Source: Blepharisma japonicum
Lineage: Eukaryota; Ciliophora; Heterotrichea; Heterotrichida; Blepharismidae
Direction: 5' to 3'
NCBI GenBank assembly: GCA_949751835.1
Contig: CATKHK010000063.1
Location: 62,001 to 126,000, forward strand
DNA: 64,000 nt
Shown here: piece after piece, positions 21,066 through 32,189 of the stretch
Numbering within the stretch: position 1 is the stretch's first letter
Layout: each line of letters opens with the position of its first letter
Made by a program: the position numbers and the translations under genes
Notes under the pieces: model-generated
Database searches by the model: none
What the model was told of the DNA's origin: nothing
Seen by the model: the letters and a program-made list of their open reading frames with translations, nothing else

Positions 21066-21803
21066 AGGTTTTATTAATCATTTAAATTATTTAAATTTTA
21101 TGCATTTTTGTGCTTTTAAATATCCATACATATTAAGTTTCTCAGTTCTGAAAAGCAGTAGGTCGTTTATATAGAAAGGATTAGGATAATAGTTTTTAGG
21201 TGTTTATATTGTGTTGAAAATGTTTTTGCTTTAGTTTAGTATAACTGATATATAGGAACTATATGATATGGGTTTTAAAAATAATACTCTCGGTGGTGTA
21301 TAGTGCACGCCTGTACGAGATAACTCAGGAGGTGGAAGTTCGAGTCTTCCTCGAGAGACTTTTTTCTGGTTAATATTTGTAAAAGACCAAATTTATATAT
21401 ACTAATGATTTCTTTACACATAATGCTTAAATAGGAAATCGCCAGAAATTGCAAAAATATAGGGTATAAAAATGTTTTTAAACAAATAAGAAGAATATCT
21501 TTAAATTTCCCTTATTTTCTTATTTTTTCTTTATGATCTTTTACTAATGTTAAAATTTTATTATTTTGTAACTTTTAGAATAAAGGTTATGCTCAAATAA
21601 TTCAACAATAATAATAACAACTGATTATAATTCTAATAGTTAGAAAAAAAATTCAAACAAATTGTGTAACAATTGAATGCCAAAGATGATAATGAAATTT
21701 TAATAATTTCTCATGAAATTTCCTTCCTAAGAATAATCATATTCATATTTTCATATTTTATGCGTTTTAAGTGATTCCATATACAAATTCTATAATTATT
21801 TTC
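21066..21803. other. Spacer holding a tRNA-like Pol III gene
   Basis: A 740-base spacer. Apart from the tRNA-like gene at 21287-21358 with its T-run I see only AT-rich sequence with no supportable reading frame. Confidence 0.6.
21287..21358 (+). ncRNA. tRNA-like Pol III gene with an aberrant anticodon arm
   Basis: The 72-base stretch folds like a tRNA at both ends. The acceptor stem is CTCTCGG/TCGAGAG (7 bp, one G-U), then T-G, a D-stem GTGT/GCAC, and a perfect T-arm GGAAG-TTCGAGT-CTTCC whose loop fits the B box. The discriminator is A21358 and a T6 terminator follows at 21360-21365. The anticodon arm does not work: the 20 bases between the D- and T-arms pair only CCTG/CAGG around a 12-base loop, or fold as a bulged GAG-ATAA-CTC hairpin, so no anticodon can be read. 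It may be a tRNA-derived RNA, a decayed tRNA or a tRNA with an unusual processed arm. Confidence 0.5.
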
Positions 21804-22049
21804 ATGCAAAAAGAAGAATTCTCCAGAAACGATAATCTACCAGATCCTCCAAGAAAACTTAGCAAATCTTCCTCAAGCTCACAAATAAATAGAAAAGAAG
21901 AAGAACTAAGCTCAATCATCGGTTCCCTTGAAGGCAAGCCTACCAGGTATCACCGGAATCGAGGGGTCACAATTACCAATTCTCGAGGGAAGCCTCAAAA
22001 AGTTGGATTTTTCAATTGGATGATAGGAATATTAGGGTGCTCCAACTAG
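21804..22049 (+). CDS. Small unknown protein, 81 residues
   Basis: An open frame from ATG 21804 to TAG 22047-22049. The N-terminal two thirds are polar and Ser/Arg-rich (SKSSSSSQINRKEEEL), then RGVTITNSRGKPQKVGFFNWMIGILGCSN. The hydrophobic C-terminal patch ending in a Cys could be a membrane-contact or lipid site, which is speculation. It is tail-to-tail with the next gene, 12 bases apart. It is too short and unlike known families to be certain that it is coding. Confidence 0.5.
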   Translation: MQKEEFSRNDNLPDPPRKLSKSSSSSQINRKEEELSSIIGSLEGKPTRYHRNRGVTITNSRGKPQKVGFFNWMIGILGCSN

Positions 22050-22061
22050 TCATGATTAAAA

Positions 22062-22436
22062 TTAAACAGTCTTTTTAGTTAAATTACTTTGTAGTGTTGG
22101 TGAATAAGAATACATAAGCGAATGGAAAGGCGAACTTAGTCGACTTTGACAGCTCCAGGACAGTCTTATGCCAATGACTAATTTCTGATTTGTTGATAAA
22201 ATATAGGCTTCTTGTAGTGATAAATCGTGGATTATGGAGTTTATTCCTTCAGGGCCGCTGTATTCTAATATTACATCTTGAGGTGTTTTTACATCAGAAA
22301 TAAAATTCATAATTACTCGAAAAAGCTCATTGTAATCTCGAGGTCTTTTATTAAGAGATAATCTTTGGTCTTCGTATACCAAATCAACAGGGCCATACAA
22401 ATGTTCAGGCTGCACACAGGCAAGATTGCATCCCAT
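22062..22436 (-). CDS. Small MGC-start protein, unknown
   Basis: A 124-residue protein beginning MGCNLACVQ, a strong N-myristoylation and palmitoylation context. The remainder (YNELFRVIMNFISDVKTPQDVILEYSG, then LSTNQKLVIGI) looks like a small folded alpha/beta domain. No family is recognised. It ends in TAA. It is one of five proteins in this window with an acylation-type MGC or MGNC start. Confidence 0.68.
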   Translation of the reverse strand: MGCNLACVQPEHLYGPVDLVYEDQRLSLNKRPRDYNELFRVIMNFISDVKTPQDVILEYSGPEGINSIIHDLSLQEAYILSTNQKLVIGIRLSWSCQSRLSSPFHSLMYSYSPTLQSNLTKKTV

Positions 22437-22747
22437 ATTGATACTTATAATGGACGTTTAAATTCTCATTTAACCTTCAAAACACTAACGCAGTCTTTTT
22501 CAAGTACATTTTGGATGTATTTGGCAATCTAAATTAGAAATTCAGGTAAATTGCTATTAAAACTGCATTTAAAGAAGCTTGTATTGATTATGATTTTATT
22601 TAAAATAGAATAGTGGAAATAAGATTGCCTGAATAATTTTATGAAAAAAACCAAACACAAAGCTAAAATTGTATTAAAATTCTTTACAATAAAACTTATC
22701 CTCTTAAAAATTAACTCTAAATATCATGGCATAAATCCCATAATTTA
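22437..22747. other. Divergent intergenic region
   Basis: About 310 AT-rich bases between two divergent genes, presumably with both promoters. I see nothing else in it. Confidence 0.55.
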
Positions 22748-23431
22748 ATGGAATCCACACAGTACGACGAAAATATCACGTATGATCTCGGCAATTTAGC
22801 AGCTTACGATATTTCTTCTCTCGATTTTTCATCACTTTATGATGTGACCAGCAAAAACTCATCGAGACTTCTAGCAAAGCTTTTCTCATTAGAAAAAGAA
22901 GAAGATGAGCTTTCAGTCCTCATCAAACTTCCACAACCTTTGATGGTTTTACCAAGGGAAAAAGACCCACCCAAGCCAAAACCTCTGAATAAATGGGAAA
23001 AATTTAGACTTAGCAAAGGATTGGGGAGAAGGCTTAAGAGATCAAGAATGGTCTATGAGCCATCTGTTGATGATTATTTACCACGATGGGGACCTTATTC
23101 AGTCAAAAGACTTCATGACAAGCAGACTGCTATCATTGAAGAAAATGAGGAAGGAAACGCAAGAGAAAAACGAGGCGAAGAAAAATCATTAAAAAAGCTA
23201 AAACAAAAAGAAAATGAATTGAAAAATAAATTAAGCAATGCTATGGAAGGCAAGAAAGGGAAAAAAGATATCGATGCCGCCTTAGATGTTGCGAAATCTT
23301 CGACTGTGAAGCACGAAAAACAGGCGAAAAAGAGAACGATTCCAAGAAAAGACAAAAATACAAGAGAAGAAAAACAAAATAACTTGGCTCTTTTGGATCA
23401 AGTTATAAAGAAAGCTAAAATTTCCACATAA
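22748..23431 (+). CDS. RRS1: Ribosome biogenesis regulatory protein RRS1
   Basis: The 227-residue protein matches RRS1: N-terminal YDLGNLAAYD, the central block KPKPLNKWEKFRLSKGLG, then PRWGPYSVKRLHDK and a long Lys-rich C-terminal tail. RRS1 works with RPF2 to load the 5S RNP into the pre-60S ribosome in the nucleolus. Length is close to the yeast protein (203 residues). There is no TGA and no intron. It ends 43 bases before the next gene on the same strand. Confidence 0.9.
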   Translation: MESTQYDENITYDLGNLAAYDISSLDFSSLYDVTSKNSSRLLAKLFSLEKEEDELSVLIKLPQPLMVLPREKDPPKPKPLNKWEKFRLSKGLGRRLKRSRMVYEPSVDDYLPRWGPYSVKRLHDKQTAIIEENEEGNAREKRGEEKSLKKLKQKENELKNKLSNAMEGKKGKKDIDAALDVAKSSTVKHEKQAKKRTIPRKDKNTREEKQNNLALLDQVIKKAKIST

Positions 23432-23474
23432 AGTTATTGATTTGCTTATTGAAATAGTAATAATAGGTAATAAA

Positions 23475-24209
23475 ATGGAGGACAGAGCATCAACAGTAAT
23501 TATTTTTCTTAGTCTTCTCATTTTAGCCTATAATTGGAAAGTCAAGGCTGATTTCCTTATATTAAACTGGATTTTATATGGCTCTTTGATAGGCTTGTAT
23601 TTATTTTGGAGTTTAGGCCTATTTTTAAGAAGAAAAGACACTAAACTTGACATCCTCACCAACCATGGGGCAGTTTCTCAAGGAATTTTCAGTATATTTT
23701 CCTTTCAAAATAACAAATTTTACTACATTGCCGGACTAGTAATTGGAGGCTTTTCTGGATACAATTTCTCGATAGTTTACACAGCATACTCAAAACTGAG
23801 ATTTTCAATTGCCTTATCCTTCTTTATTAATTCTGCTATATCACTAGGATCAACAATAACAATAGTTGGCTTTGAAAATTCAAAAACCTTAAGAAACTTC
23901 TTACCTTTTTTTTACCCTGACACAAATCCATGGACTTATAGTGGCTTTTTGAAATCTTTATATGTCTGCATGGTTATTGGGGAATATACTGGACTCATGG
24001 GTATGCTATATTTGGGATTCTTCGAAATTATGTACTTTGCTTCGTATGAAATTGCATCATATATTGGATGGCGATGGATATTTGGAGGAGTTGGAATCTT
24101 CTGCTGTATAAATGCTTGTGCCAGTTATCAACAAGCAATGCTTAGAAGGAGGAGAAAGCTGGAAAAACAAGAAGAAATTGAACTTAATAACATCACTACA
24201 ATCGTTTAA
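23475..24209 (+). CDS. Multispan membrane protein, unknown family
   Basis: A 244-residue protein with about six or seven hydrophobic segments: near residues 5-22, 26-48, 82-103, 112-133, 155-180 and 195-222. The soluble tail is short and basic then acidic (RRRRKLEKQEEIELNN). ATG 23475 is preferred over in-frame near-cognate codons upstream. I do not recognise a transporter signature. It is convergent with the Cys-rich surface protein gene, 25 bases apart. Confidence 0.75.
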   Translation: MEDRASTVIIFLSLLILAYNWKVKADFLILNWILYGSLIGLYLFWSLGLFLRRKDTKLDILTNHGAVSQGIFSIFSFQNNKFYYIAGLVIGGFSGYNFSIVYTAYSKLRFSIALSFFINSAISLGSTITIVGFENSKTLRNFLPFFYPDTNPWTYSGFLKSLYVCMVIGEYTGLMGMLYLGFFEIMYFASYEIASYIGWRWIFGGVGIFCCINACASYQQAMLRRRRKLEKQEEIELNNITTIV

Positions 24210-24234
24210 CCTATTTTATCTAGCCTAAATTAGC

Positions 24235-25386
24235 TTAAAATAATGACGCTATCAAAGCTGTCACTATTAAAATTTCAGCAGAGTCGTGATATGCCTTTTC
24301 CACTTCATAGAATTCATATAGAAAAGTCTCCAAAACACAGGTTTCGGCACCTTGAATATTCGGGAAATACTCATAGTAGGCACTATAATAAACTAGCTTA
24401 TTATAATTGTCACTGTCCCAGAAATCTTTTATACATACAGCGCTGGTTCTTCTTACTGTATTGCATTTTTGGCTTTCTTTTGAATTAAGCCACTTTTTTA
24501 ATTGAGTGGTATATTGAATAGCTGGGCCATCTCCATAGAAAAGTGGGCAATATAAACTTCCAGCTTCGTTATAAGCACAAGTGCAAAGTGTTTGAATAAA
24601 TGCGTCAGCACTAAAATATTCATCCGGAGTTGATTGACAAAATTGACCTTCAACATCACAAGCATTTGGAAGAGAATTTGGCTGAGCTGAAGTCAAATTT
24701 GTACTGCATTGATGGTGGTTTGTTGAGCGAGAAAAGCAATATCCTGAAGAACATAAGAAATTCTGGTTATTTTCACAGGTGTTTACATAAGCATGCTCGC
24801 TGAATGAGCCAAAAGTAAAGCAAAGGTTTTTTGTTTGTACGTTAGTCATATTGCACCAAGCATTGTTTACGCAATCATAGTCTTCAGAACAGTCATGACC
24901 ATTTGCTTCAATCTGCTTTTGGCAAGTTCCTTTGGTTGTTGTATTATATCCTAAGCAGTAATATCCAGGTAAACAATAGTTATGATTTATGCATTCATCT
25001 TGGTCACCACTTCCTAAGCATTTACCATCTTTGCAGCCGCCTGAATAAGTGGGATTGCACATATCATTATTGTCGCACTTTTCACCTGGCCATTTGTACC
25101 CAGTCACAACATCATTCTTTAGGCATGTATAAGTTGTCGTGTTTCCATCAACCGCTTCAATCGTGCATGTTTCCTTTTCTGAGCAAATAGGGGATGCATA
25201 CACATTATAGCGGCCATCACTACTGTTTATTTCTCTCAAGCCACATTGGCCTTTGGTAAACGATTGACTAGAAGATTTACAGTAATAACGATCACATTTA
25301 TTTGTAGCTGCATTTATCGTGGAAAATTCTGTGTGGGCTTGAGCAATGTAAAGAAGCGAAATGATAACGAGTGAACAAATTTTCAT
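24235..25386 (-). CDS. Cysteine-rich secreted or surface protein
   Basis: A 383-residue protein with signal peptide MKICSLVIISLLYIAQAHT and about 30 Cys. Repeated EGF-like or Dickkopf-like spacings occur (CDNNDMCNPTYSGGCKDGKC, CINHNYCLPGYYC, CSEDYDCVNNAWC). The last 11 residues (LIVTALIASLF) are hydrophobic after a small-residue stretch, a typical GPI-attachment tail. Ciliates carry GPI-anchored Cys-rich surface antigens; whether this is an antigen, an adhesion protein or a mating-related factor cannot be told. It ends in TAA. Confidence 0.8.
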   Translation of the reverse strand: MKICSLVIISLLYIAQAHTEFSTINAATNKCDRYYCKSSSQSFTKGQCGLREINSSDGRYNVYASPICSEKETCTIEAVDGNTTTYTCLKNDVVTGYKWPGEKCDNNDMCNPTYSGGCKDGKCLGSGDQDECINHNYCLPGYYCLGYNTTTKGTCQKQIEANGHDCSEDYDCVNNAWCNMTNVQTKNLCFTFGSFSEHAYVNTCENNQNFLCSSGYCFSRSTNHHQCSTNLTSAQPNSLPNACDVEGQFCQSTPDEYFSADAFIQTLCTCAYNEAGSLYCPLFYGDGPAIQYTTQLKKWLNSKESQKCNTVRRTSAVCIKDFWDSDNYNKLVYYSAYYEYFPNIQGAETCVLETFLYEFYEVEKAYHDSAEILIVTALIASLF

Positions 25387-26359
25387 TTTATCTAATTTTT
25401 GTTTATATTCGCCTTATTAAAATGGTTTTAACTGTTGCGAGAGACGAGAAATTAAGATTAATTATGAGGAAATTTTGTGATGTAGAGGTTTATTAATAGA
25501 AAATAAAGTTTGATGAATGAAAATAGTAAATTTTGATTAAAAGCTCAATAATATCAAATAATTAAATGGCTTAGACAATGATTTAAGGTATTTCTATGTG
25601 ATTTATTTGAATAATGTATTAGCTTGAAATAAAATAGCAGTAATAAGAATATGCAGAAATAAAATTAATTTATTTCGGTAAATTTATTACTAATCTATAA
25701 TGTCCTGAAATTAGCTCAATAATATGCATTTCATTTTTAATTTTGGTCAAAATTGATAATCATATTCATATTAACTGTTTTAAAATTTCTAATATTTATA
25801 AAGAAATTAATATTCTCTTCTATATGTGAGTCTACTGGATTAGCTTTAACTTGAATAATTTTCTCATTTTACCAGAGCCATATATATTAATATCGTAAAC
25901 CAATTTGAGTATCCATATTTAGCCGAAATTTGCATTTGAAAAACCTCGAAATCTATTTAATAGCGTAGACTAAATAATCACAAGTAAGAAAAAGATCATT
26001 TTTGATCAAGATAATAAGTAATCTAAAAGCTCATTTAATGTTTTCGCAAATCTGTGATTTGTTTTTAAAATAATTCATTTCATTTTAAAGCATTGAAAAT
26101 TTCATATAAAACCAAAACAATAATAGAAATCTCGATGAAATTCAATTTCACCATAATTCGCTATTAATCCATTAATTATCATAAATCAGATATATTTTTT
26201 AAAATCCTCTTACTAATTTCAAGAGCTAAACATATCAATACTTTTTAATTTTTTCTTTAAAATTGGATATTCGTTTTTGCGTTCTTATTTTATGTAATTT
26301 TGGCTTATATACTCAAGTTAATCATATTTATTAAGTCTAAGAAGTATATCTACTAAAGC
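25387..26359. other. Long AT-rich divergent spacer
   Basis: About 970 bases between divergent genes. It is strongly AT-rich, with all frames closed by TAA or TAG at short intervals. I see no hairpin cluster, tandem repeat or RNA gene. Confidence 0.6.
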
Positions 26360-26608
26360 ATGGAAAGATCACTAACAGGCTCTCAAGAAGTCAATAGCAC
26401 GCTAAGCTTTAATGGAAATATGAAACCAATATTGAAATCTCCGATTCCTACAGAAAAAATATTTGCCTTCACAGTAATTCCTGCCCACTCTGACCATAAA
26501 AAAAGTAAAGTCTCTTTCAGAAAACCTGTACAAAACGTAGTGTTAGTTGAACCTATAATTTATGAATCTGAAAAGAAAATTAAGAGTTGTGCATGCGAAA
26601 TATTTTAA
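26360..26608 (+). CDS. Small protein with an RVxF-type PP1-docking motif
   Basis: An 82-residue open frame from ATG to TAA. Residues about 50-66 read KKSKVSFRKPVQNVVLVEPI: a KVSF core preceded by basic residues, which is the consensus for RVxF docking to protein phosphatase 1. The rest is polar and the C-terminus is KSCACEIF. A role as a PP1 regulator or inhibitor is an inference from one short motif. The frame is flanked by long AT-rich spacers and is less AT-rich than they are, which supports coding. Confidence 0.55.
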   Translation: MERSLTGSQEVNSTLSFNGNMKPILKSPIPTEKIFAFTVIPAHSDHKKSKVSFRKPVQNVVLVEPIIYESEKKIKSCACEIF

Positions 26609-27064
26609 ATTGCAGCTAAGTTAATAATGTTCATATGTTGCCAATAAAAAGGATTGATTGTGTTTAAATCTTAAATTATGGTGAAAGAATTGATAGGAGT
26701 ATATTTAAAAGAATTGTTTAAATGTAAAATTAGAATAAATATTTATTACATGTTTACTGATAAGTATATACAGTTTTAAAAAAATATTAATTTTTATGCT
26801 AATTTTCATAGAAAATTGCAAATTTTCCAATTTAAATGTTTGATAATTTTAATTTTGATAAATTCCAATCTAAGTCTATGCAAACAAATATGAATGCTTG
26901 TTCCTTTCCTTACAAAAATTATTTCAATAATTAAAATGCTAATGTATTTATGTTTTTATAAATGTATCCTTTGCTCTTTTAGATATAAATATAAATATTG
27001 CCAAAGCATCAATAATCATCAAAATATCAATATTTAAGAACATTTGTAAAATTACACAAATAAT
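26609..27064. other. AT-rich spacer
   Basis: About 455 bases of AT-rich DNA before the BolA gene. Nothing supportable is seen. Confidence 0.6.
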
Positions 27065-27418
27065 ATGAGAAGGTTCTTTTCTGCCACAAAGACTTTTATA
27101 GAAGAGCAGCTCATAAAGGCTATGAATCCAGCTTCTTTAGAAATAATAAACGATTCCTGAATGCATCAACGAGGTTCTGATACCCATTTCAAAGTTCATG
27201 TAGTAAGTGAAGATTTTCAAGGAAAAACCCAAGTGGAAAGAGAGAGACTTGTTAATAGAGCATTAAAACAAGCTTGGGAGCAAGGCGTAATCTCTATTTC
27301 TGTAGTAGCCAAAACTCCTGAGGAGGCTAGAGCTGAGCCAAAATTGAGCAAATCTATAAGGTGTATGAGTCACACAAAGGACCAATTTAATAATTCTTTT
27401 AATACAGAGCAAAAATAG
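27065..27418 (+). CDS. BolA family protein, probably mitochondrial
   Basis: The 117-residue protein starts MRRFFSATKTF, a short basic presequence-like segment, then has the BolA fold: SLEIINDSWMHQRGSDTHFKVHVVSEDFQGK, followed by VERERLVNRALKQAW. TGA at 27158-27160 is Trp within the INDSWMH segment; without it the start of the domain would be lost. BolA proteins pair with monothiol glutaredoxins and act in iron-sulfur cluster transfer. The invariant His of HFKV is present. The C-terminal 30 residues are a family-external extension. Confidence 0.9.
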
Positions 27419-27661
27419 TGTTGAATTTGGATTTGAATAAAAAAATTGTGCTTAGTTATTGAGCTTAAGTGATAATAATAAAAATTAGCTTATCCAATTA
27501 AGAAAATTATCAAATATAGCATCATTCGATTATTTTGAGATCTAAAAAGAACAAAAATTCCTTTCTTATTTTTATTTTTTAAAAATCTCCGAATCAGGGC
27601 TCAATTGCTTATTTATAATCCTGCAATTAATATTTATTAGATTTATTCTAATTTAATAAAA

Positions 27662-30154
27662 ATGTATCAATTTAATCCCAATAACCTCATACAATTAGAT
27701 TTTCAAGAACTGTCCAAATCACTAGCCAACATTTTTGCTACATTGCAAGAAAACGACTCCAAAATATCAGAGATAAAAACCACCTCTACTCAATCAGTGT
27801 CCGAAATTTCAAAACATAAAGAAAAATTCAAAGACATAGAAAGTAAATTTCTGATTTTCGAAGAAAGCATCAAAGAAGTTAATAAAATCAGTGACAAAGT
27901 CAATACTTGGGGTGAAAGATTTAGAGAAATGGAAGAAAGAAATTTTGCACTTTCAAGTAAAATAGAAGAATTGAGTCATCAATTTCAATCACAAATAGAT
28001 GAAGTAACAAGACTTATATCTCAAACTACCAGGTCAGCACAAATAGACACGAAAAGAGATGTGATGATCAAAATGGAAGAAATGAATAATGCAGAAACAG
28101 TAAAAATTGGAATTATAAATAGCCAACTAGAGAGACAAATTTCTGAATTAAAGAACCAATTGGAAATGCTAAATCTGGAAAACCAAGCAAAATTTGTAGA
28201 AATCCATAACTCGCTTGGATTGGCAAACTCCCAGCCCCAGCATCCAGAATCCCAAAAGCAACCAAAGGAAAGCCAAAAAAACAGAAACATTGTCAGCAGG
28301 TTAGCATCCCTAGAAAAAACATTTCAAAATTTTGTAACTTCAATGTCAAGCACAAGAAGTGTTGGAAATTCCAACCAAGATATTCAAATCCCAGTTTTTA
28401 TTGAGCCAAAAATAAATTTAATAGAAAACGAACCAAAGCCAGCATTTTCTATAGTTAATGAAGGAATTGATATAATAAAGCCTGCATCCAAAGAAAATGA
28501 GTCAAATCCTCCTAGTCCATTATATTTGTCAAGCAATGAAAATTTATCACCTTTATTTGATAGGATAAGTAAGCTTGAAAAAGCAAATTATAAGCTAGGA
28601 GATTATGAAGCAATAGAAAATAAAATTGATATATTGAATGAGAAAATTGAAATTTTATTTGAAAAAGCATTAAATGATGCAAATGTTGCGATACCTTCTA
28701 TTCAGATAGAAGCCCCAAAAGAGCATCACCAAGAAAAATCATTAGAAAACCCATATGAGCTTAATTTAATAACAATACCATCTCCAATACAACTTCCTTC
28801 TATATCTCCATTGCCATCTCCAAGGACTCCTCGGCTTGATAGTCTTTATGACAAAAAGTTCTCAAAAATAGAAGAAGCAGTCCAATTTTTACAAAAAAAT
28901 ATTGTTGAAGTCCAGTCAAGCATTGATAATAATAAATTGAAAGAGTACTTAGATGATAAATTTACCGTATTTGGAAAAAATACTAGAGATACCTTAATCA
29001 AGCAATTTTCAGGTGTTTCTGAAGAAGTATCAAGCAAATTATCAGAGTTCCAATCAAGATTAAATGGTTTCTGAAAAGATACTCAAATCGTTCATGAAAT
29101 CATTGAAACCATTAAAACTCAAATCATAGATTCTGAGCACAGCTTAAAAGAGGAAAATAAATTATTATCAAGTAGTATTGAAGAAATATCAAAAACCATC
29201 GATATAAAATTAATAGAAAAAATAACTGAAGTTAAAGAATTAATTCCTCAAGTCCAGGTTATTAAAGAAAAGCCAGAACAAACAGAAAGCGATACTGTTC
29301 TCAGAAGTATGATTTTTAGCTTGAGAAGCGAGTTAACAAAATTAAGGTCATCAATTGAACAAATTGAGCATAAAAGAATGGTTGAAGAGTCAATCTTTGA
29401 AGAAAACGCATCAACTGTTTTTGTAGAGAATTTTGGAGCCAAAGATGAGAATAATAACTTAAAAGGGATACTGAAACTACATGATAATGCAATAAGAAAT
29501 CTAGCACTCAAAATAATGCCAGGATCTCAGATGCCTTCTCAGCAAAATCAGGAAATAACTAATGTTTTGCAATATTTAGAAGATTTAAAATCTCAAATAA
29601 AGGAAGTGATAAATAAGCAAGAGCATACGAAGTCTTTTACATCAAAAGATTTTGAGCTTTTAAATGAAATTTATCAAAATTTAGAAAATAAATCAAATAA
29701 ATCAGAATTAGTACAAAAAGTTGATAGAAACGAATTAAGAAGGATTTATCAGCTGCTTAAGAAAAGGATTGATGAACTATCAGAACAATTAAAAAAAAGT
29801 GACCAGATGCAGGCGTTATTAAGCACACAAGAGGAACCTTATTTTATGAAGAAAAAATATGATTTTGGTTGTGCATCTTGTGGACAGGTTTTTAGTCCTC
29901 AATCTGAATCCCAAATGACTCAGCAGAATTGATATAAGCCAGGGACAAGAAATGGAACATTCATGCCAGGATTTTCGAACTTTTTATCATCGTTAATACA
30001 AAGCCCCTCAGGATCATTTACTTTGCCAAGTCGAGCCGAAGAAAATATTGATAGGGAATCTATAAAAAGCCCAAAAAACTCAATTGTAACACCTTCTTAT
30101 AGTAAGGGGAAACAAAGAAGGATTAGGCTTCCTTCTGTTAAAGAATCTTCATAA
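27662..30154 (+). CDS. Large coiled-coil protein, DUF4795/QRICH2-like C-terminus
   Basis: An 830-residue protein; TGAs after SRLNGF and MTQQN are Trp. The first 180 residues and about 410-700 are heptad-rich coiled coils. The C-terminal part (LVQKVDRNELRRIYQLLKKR, then FMKKKYDFGCASCGQVFSP) resembles the DUF4795 domain of QRICH2 and related flagellar proteins, where a coiled coil precedes a CxSC element. The tail is basic and Ser-rich. If right, the protein belongs to the axoneme or sperm-tail-type ciliary apparatus. The family call is moderate; the gene itself is secure. Confidence 0.8.
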
Positions 30155-30227
30155 TTAAATGATAATAAAATAGTTTTGAAGTATTAACACAAGTATATAA
30201 AAACAGCTTGAAATTGAAACCCAGCTA

Positions 30228-30308
30228 GACAGTATGGCCGAGTGGTTAAGGCGACAGACTTGAAATCTGTTGGGATCTCCCGCGCAGGTTCGAATCCTGC
30301 TACTGTCG
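30228..30308 (+). tRNA. tRNA-Ser(UGA)
   Basis: An 81-base type II tRNA. The acceptor GACAGTA pairs with TACTGTC, and the discriminator is G30308. The anticodon stem ACAGA/TCTGT closes loop CTTGAAA, so the anticodon is TGA, which reads serine UCA codons. A long variable arm (GGGATCTCCC) and T-arm GCAGG-TTCGAAT-CCTGC follow. T6 at 30309-30314 is the Pol III terminator. It should not be confused with a tRNA that reads UGA. Confidence 0.96.
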
Positions 30309-30314
30309 TTTTTT

Positions 30315-30614
30315 GAAATTTTTGAATTTTGATTTTAACAATAAATGATGATCATCTCGTACAAAATTAGCTAAAATATTAATTTTTTAGGTGCTTTAAA
30401 AGATTTAAAATCTATCCTAAAATGTAAATATTGTAGATTTCTTTAAAAGATATTGTAAATAACTATTCTAAACTTTCTCATTACAGTTATTTATAAATTC
30501 AGATTTTTTACTTTTATTCCAAAATTAATTATGAATTGTAGAATAAGATCTTATTTTTAAGAGATAAAGGAGATGATTGCTAATAATATGTAATAATTTA
30601 ATATTAAATATAAG
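30315..30614. other. AT-rich spacer
   Basis: Three hundred AT-rich bases between the tRNA terminator and the MAT1 gene, with nothing supportable. Confidence 0.55.
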
Positions 30615-31331
30615 ATGGATTACATGTGTCCTATATGTCTTAGAGATGACAGAACTCCAGTCATCAAACTCATGTTTTCTATCTGTGGTCATCAAATTTG
30701 TGAAGACTGTCTCAAAACTCTTTTTCGTACAGAAACTCAAGTTAATTGTCCAACTTGCCGCCGACCTTTAAAAAGAGTTGATTACTCTTCAAGATATTTA
30801 GAAGAAAAAGAAGTTGACAAAGAAAATGAAATTCGCCGCGAAGTTTTGAGTATATATAATAAGCTTGAAGATGATTTTCCTAACAGAGAATCTTATGATG
30901 AATATTTAGAAATGATTGAAGATATGATTTATGAATATATTTCGCAAAAAAACAGTGATATAATAAAAAAAAAACTAGATCAAATACGTCAAAAAAATAT
31001 CCAAGAGATAACCCAAAACGAAACCAGAAAAAGTGAAGAACTTAGAATAATGAGAGAAAACGCAGTCATTGAGGACTCCATGTTTGATGAAAGCTTAAAA
31101 GACAACGCAAAGGAAATTATATGAGAAAGAGCTCACAGAGTTGAAGAAAACTTCGTTAGTAAAGAAATGCCAGAGTGCAAGAATTTTGATTCAGTAAATT
31201 CTATATAGAGTTATGACCTAAACACCCTAGATGCTGAGCTAAGGAATTTATTTTTAAATGCGAGTGGATTTGATATAGACGAAATAAAGAGAAGTTCTTA
31301 TCAAGAATTAATTGATGGACTGAGTATTTAA
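30615..31331 (+). CDS. MNAT1: MAT1 subunit of CDK-activating kinase/TFIIH
   Basis: The 233-residue protein has the MAT1 N-terminal RING: CPICLRDDRTPVIKLMFSICGHQICEDC followed by CPTCRRPL, and then the diagnostic DKENEIRREVLSIYNKLEDDFP. TGA after KEII is Trp. A 15-nt intron GTAAATTCTATATAG (31194-31208) holds an in-frame TAG; splicing continues SYDLNTLDAELRNLF to TAA. The protein is shorter than human MAT1 (309) and the C-terminal cyclin H/CDK7-binding part is reduced. It stabilises the CDK7-cyclin H pair within TFIIH. Convergent with Rab2, 9 bases apart. Confidence 0.92.
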
Positions 31332-31340
31332 TAGATAAAT

Positions 31341-31970
<630 letters not shown>

Positions 31971-32189
31971 TTATTTGTAATACAGAAGAGAATAGAAAAT
32001 CTGAAAAGTATATATAGCATGCTTTTGTTTATTTTTAAAATAAACTAAAGTATCTTCTAAAATAATTATATCATATTTTGCACTGGCTAATAAAGATTCC
32101 TTATAAAATATAAATGATGCAGCTATAATCCTTAAATTTTTAAAAATTCATATAAATAATCAATAAAAAATCTTAAACTATGTGATTAG

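Noticed and set aside
21287-21358. Resemblance of GGTGG...GCACGCCTGTA...AGGAGG to the Alu domain of SRP RNA
   Set aside because: The transcript unit ends in a T-run after about 72 bases and folds with a tRNA-like acceptor and T-arm; the match to SRP RNA is short and has no further helices.
25387-26359. Search for a hidden gene in the longest simple spacer
   Set aside because: All frames are closed by TAA or TAG at short intervals even when TGA is read as Trp and 15-nt introns are allowed.
30228-30308. tRNA with UGA anticodon as the decoder of the reassigned UGA codon
   Set aside because: Anticodon UGA pairs with UCA; the body is a normal serine tRNA.
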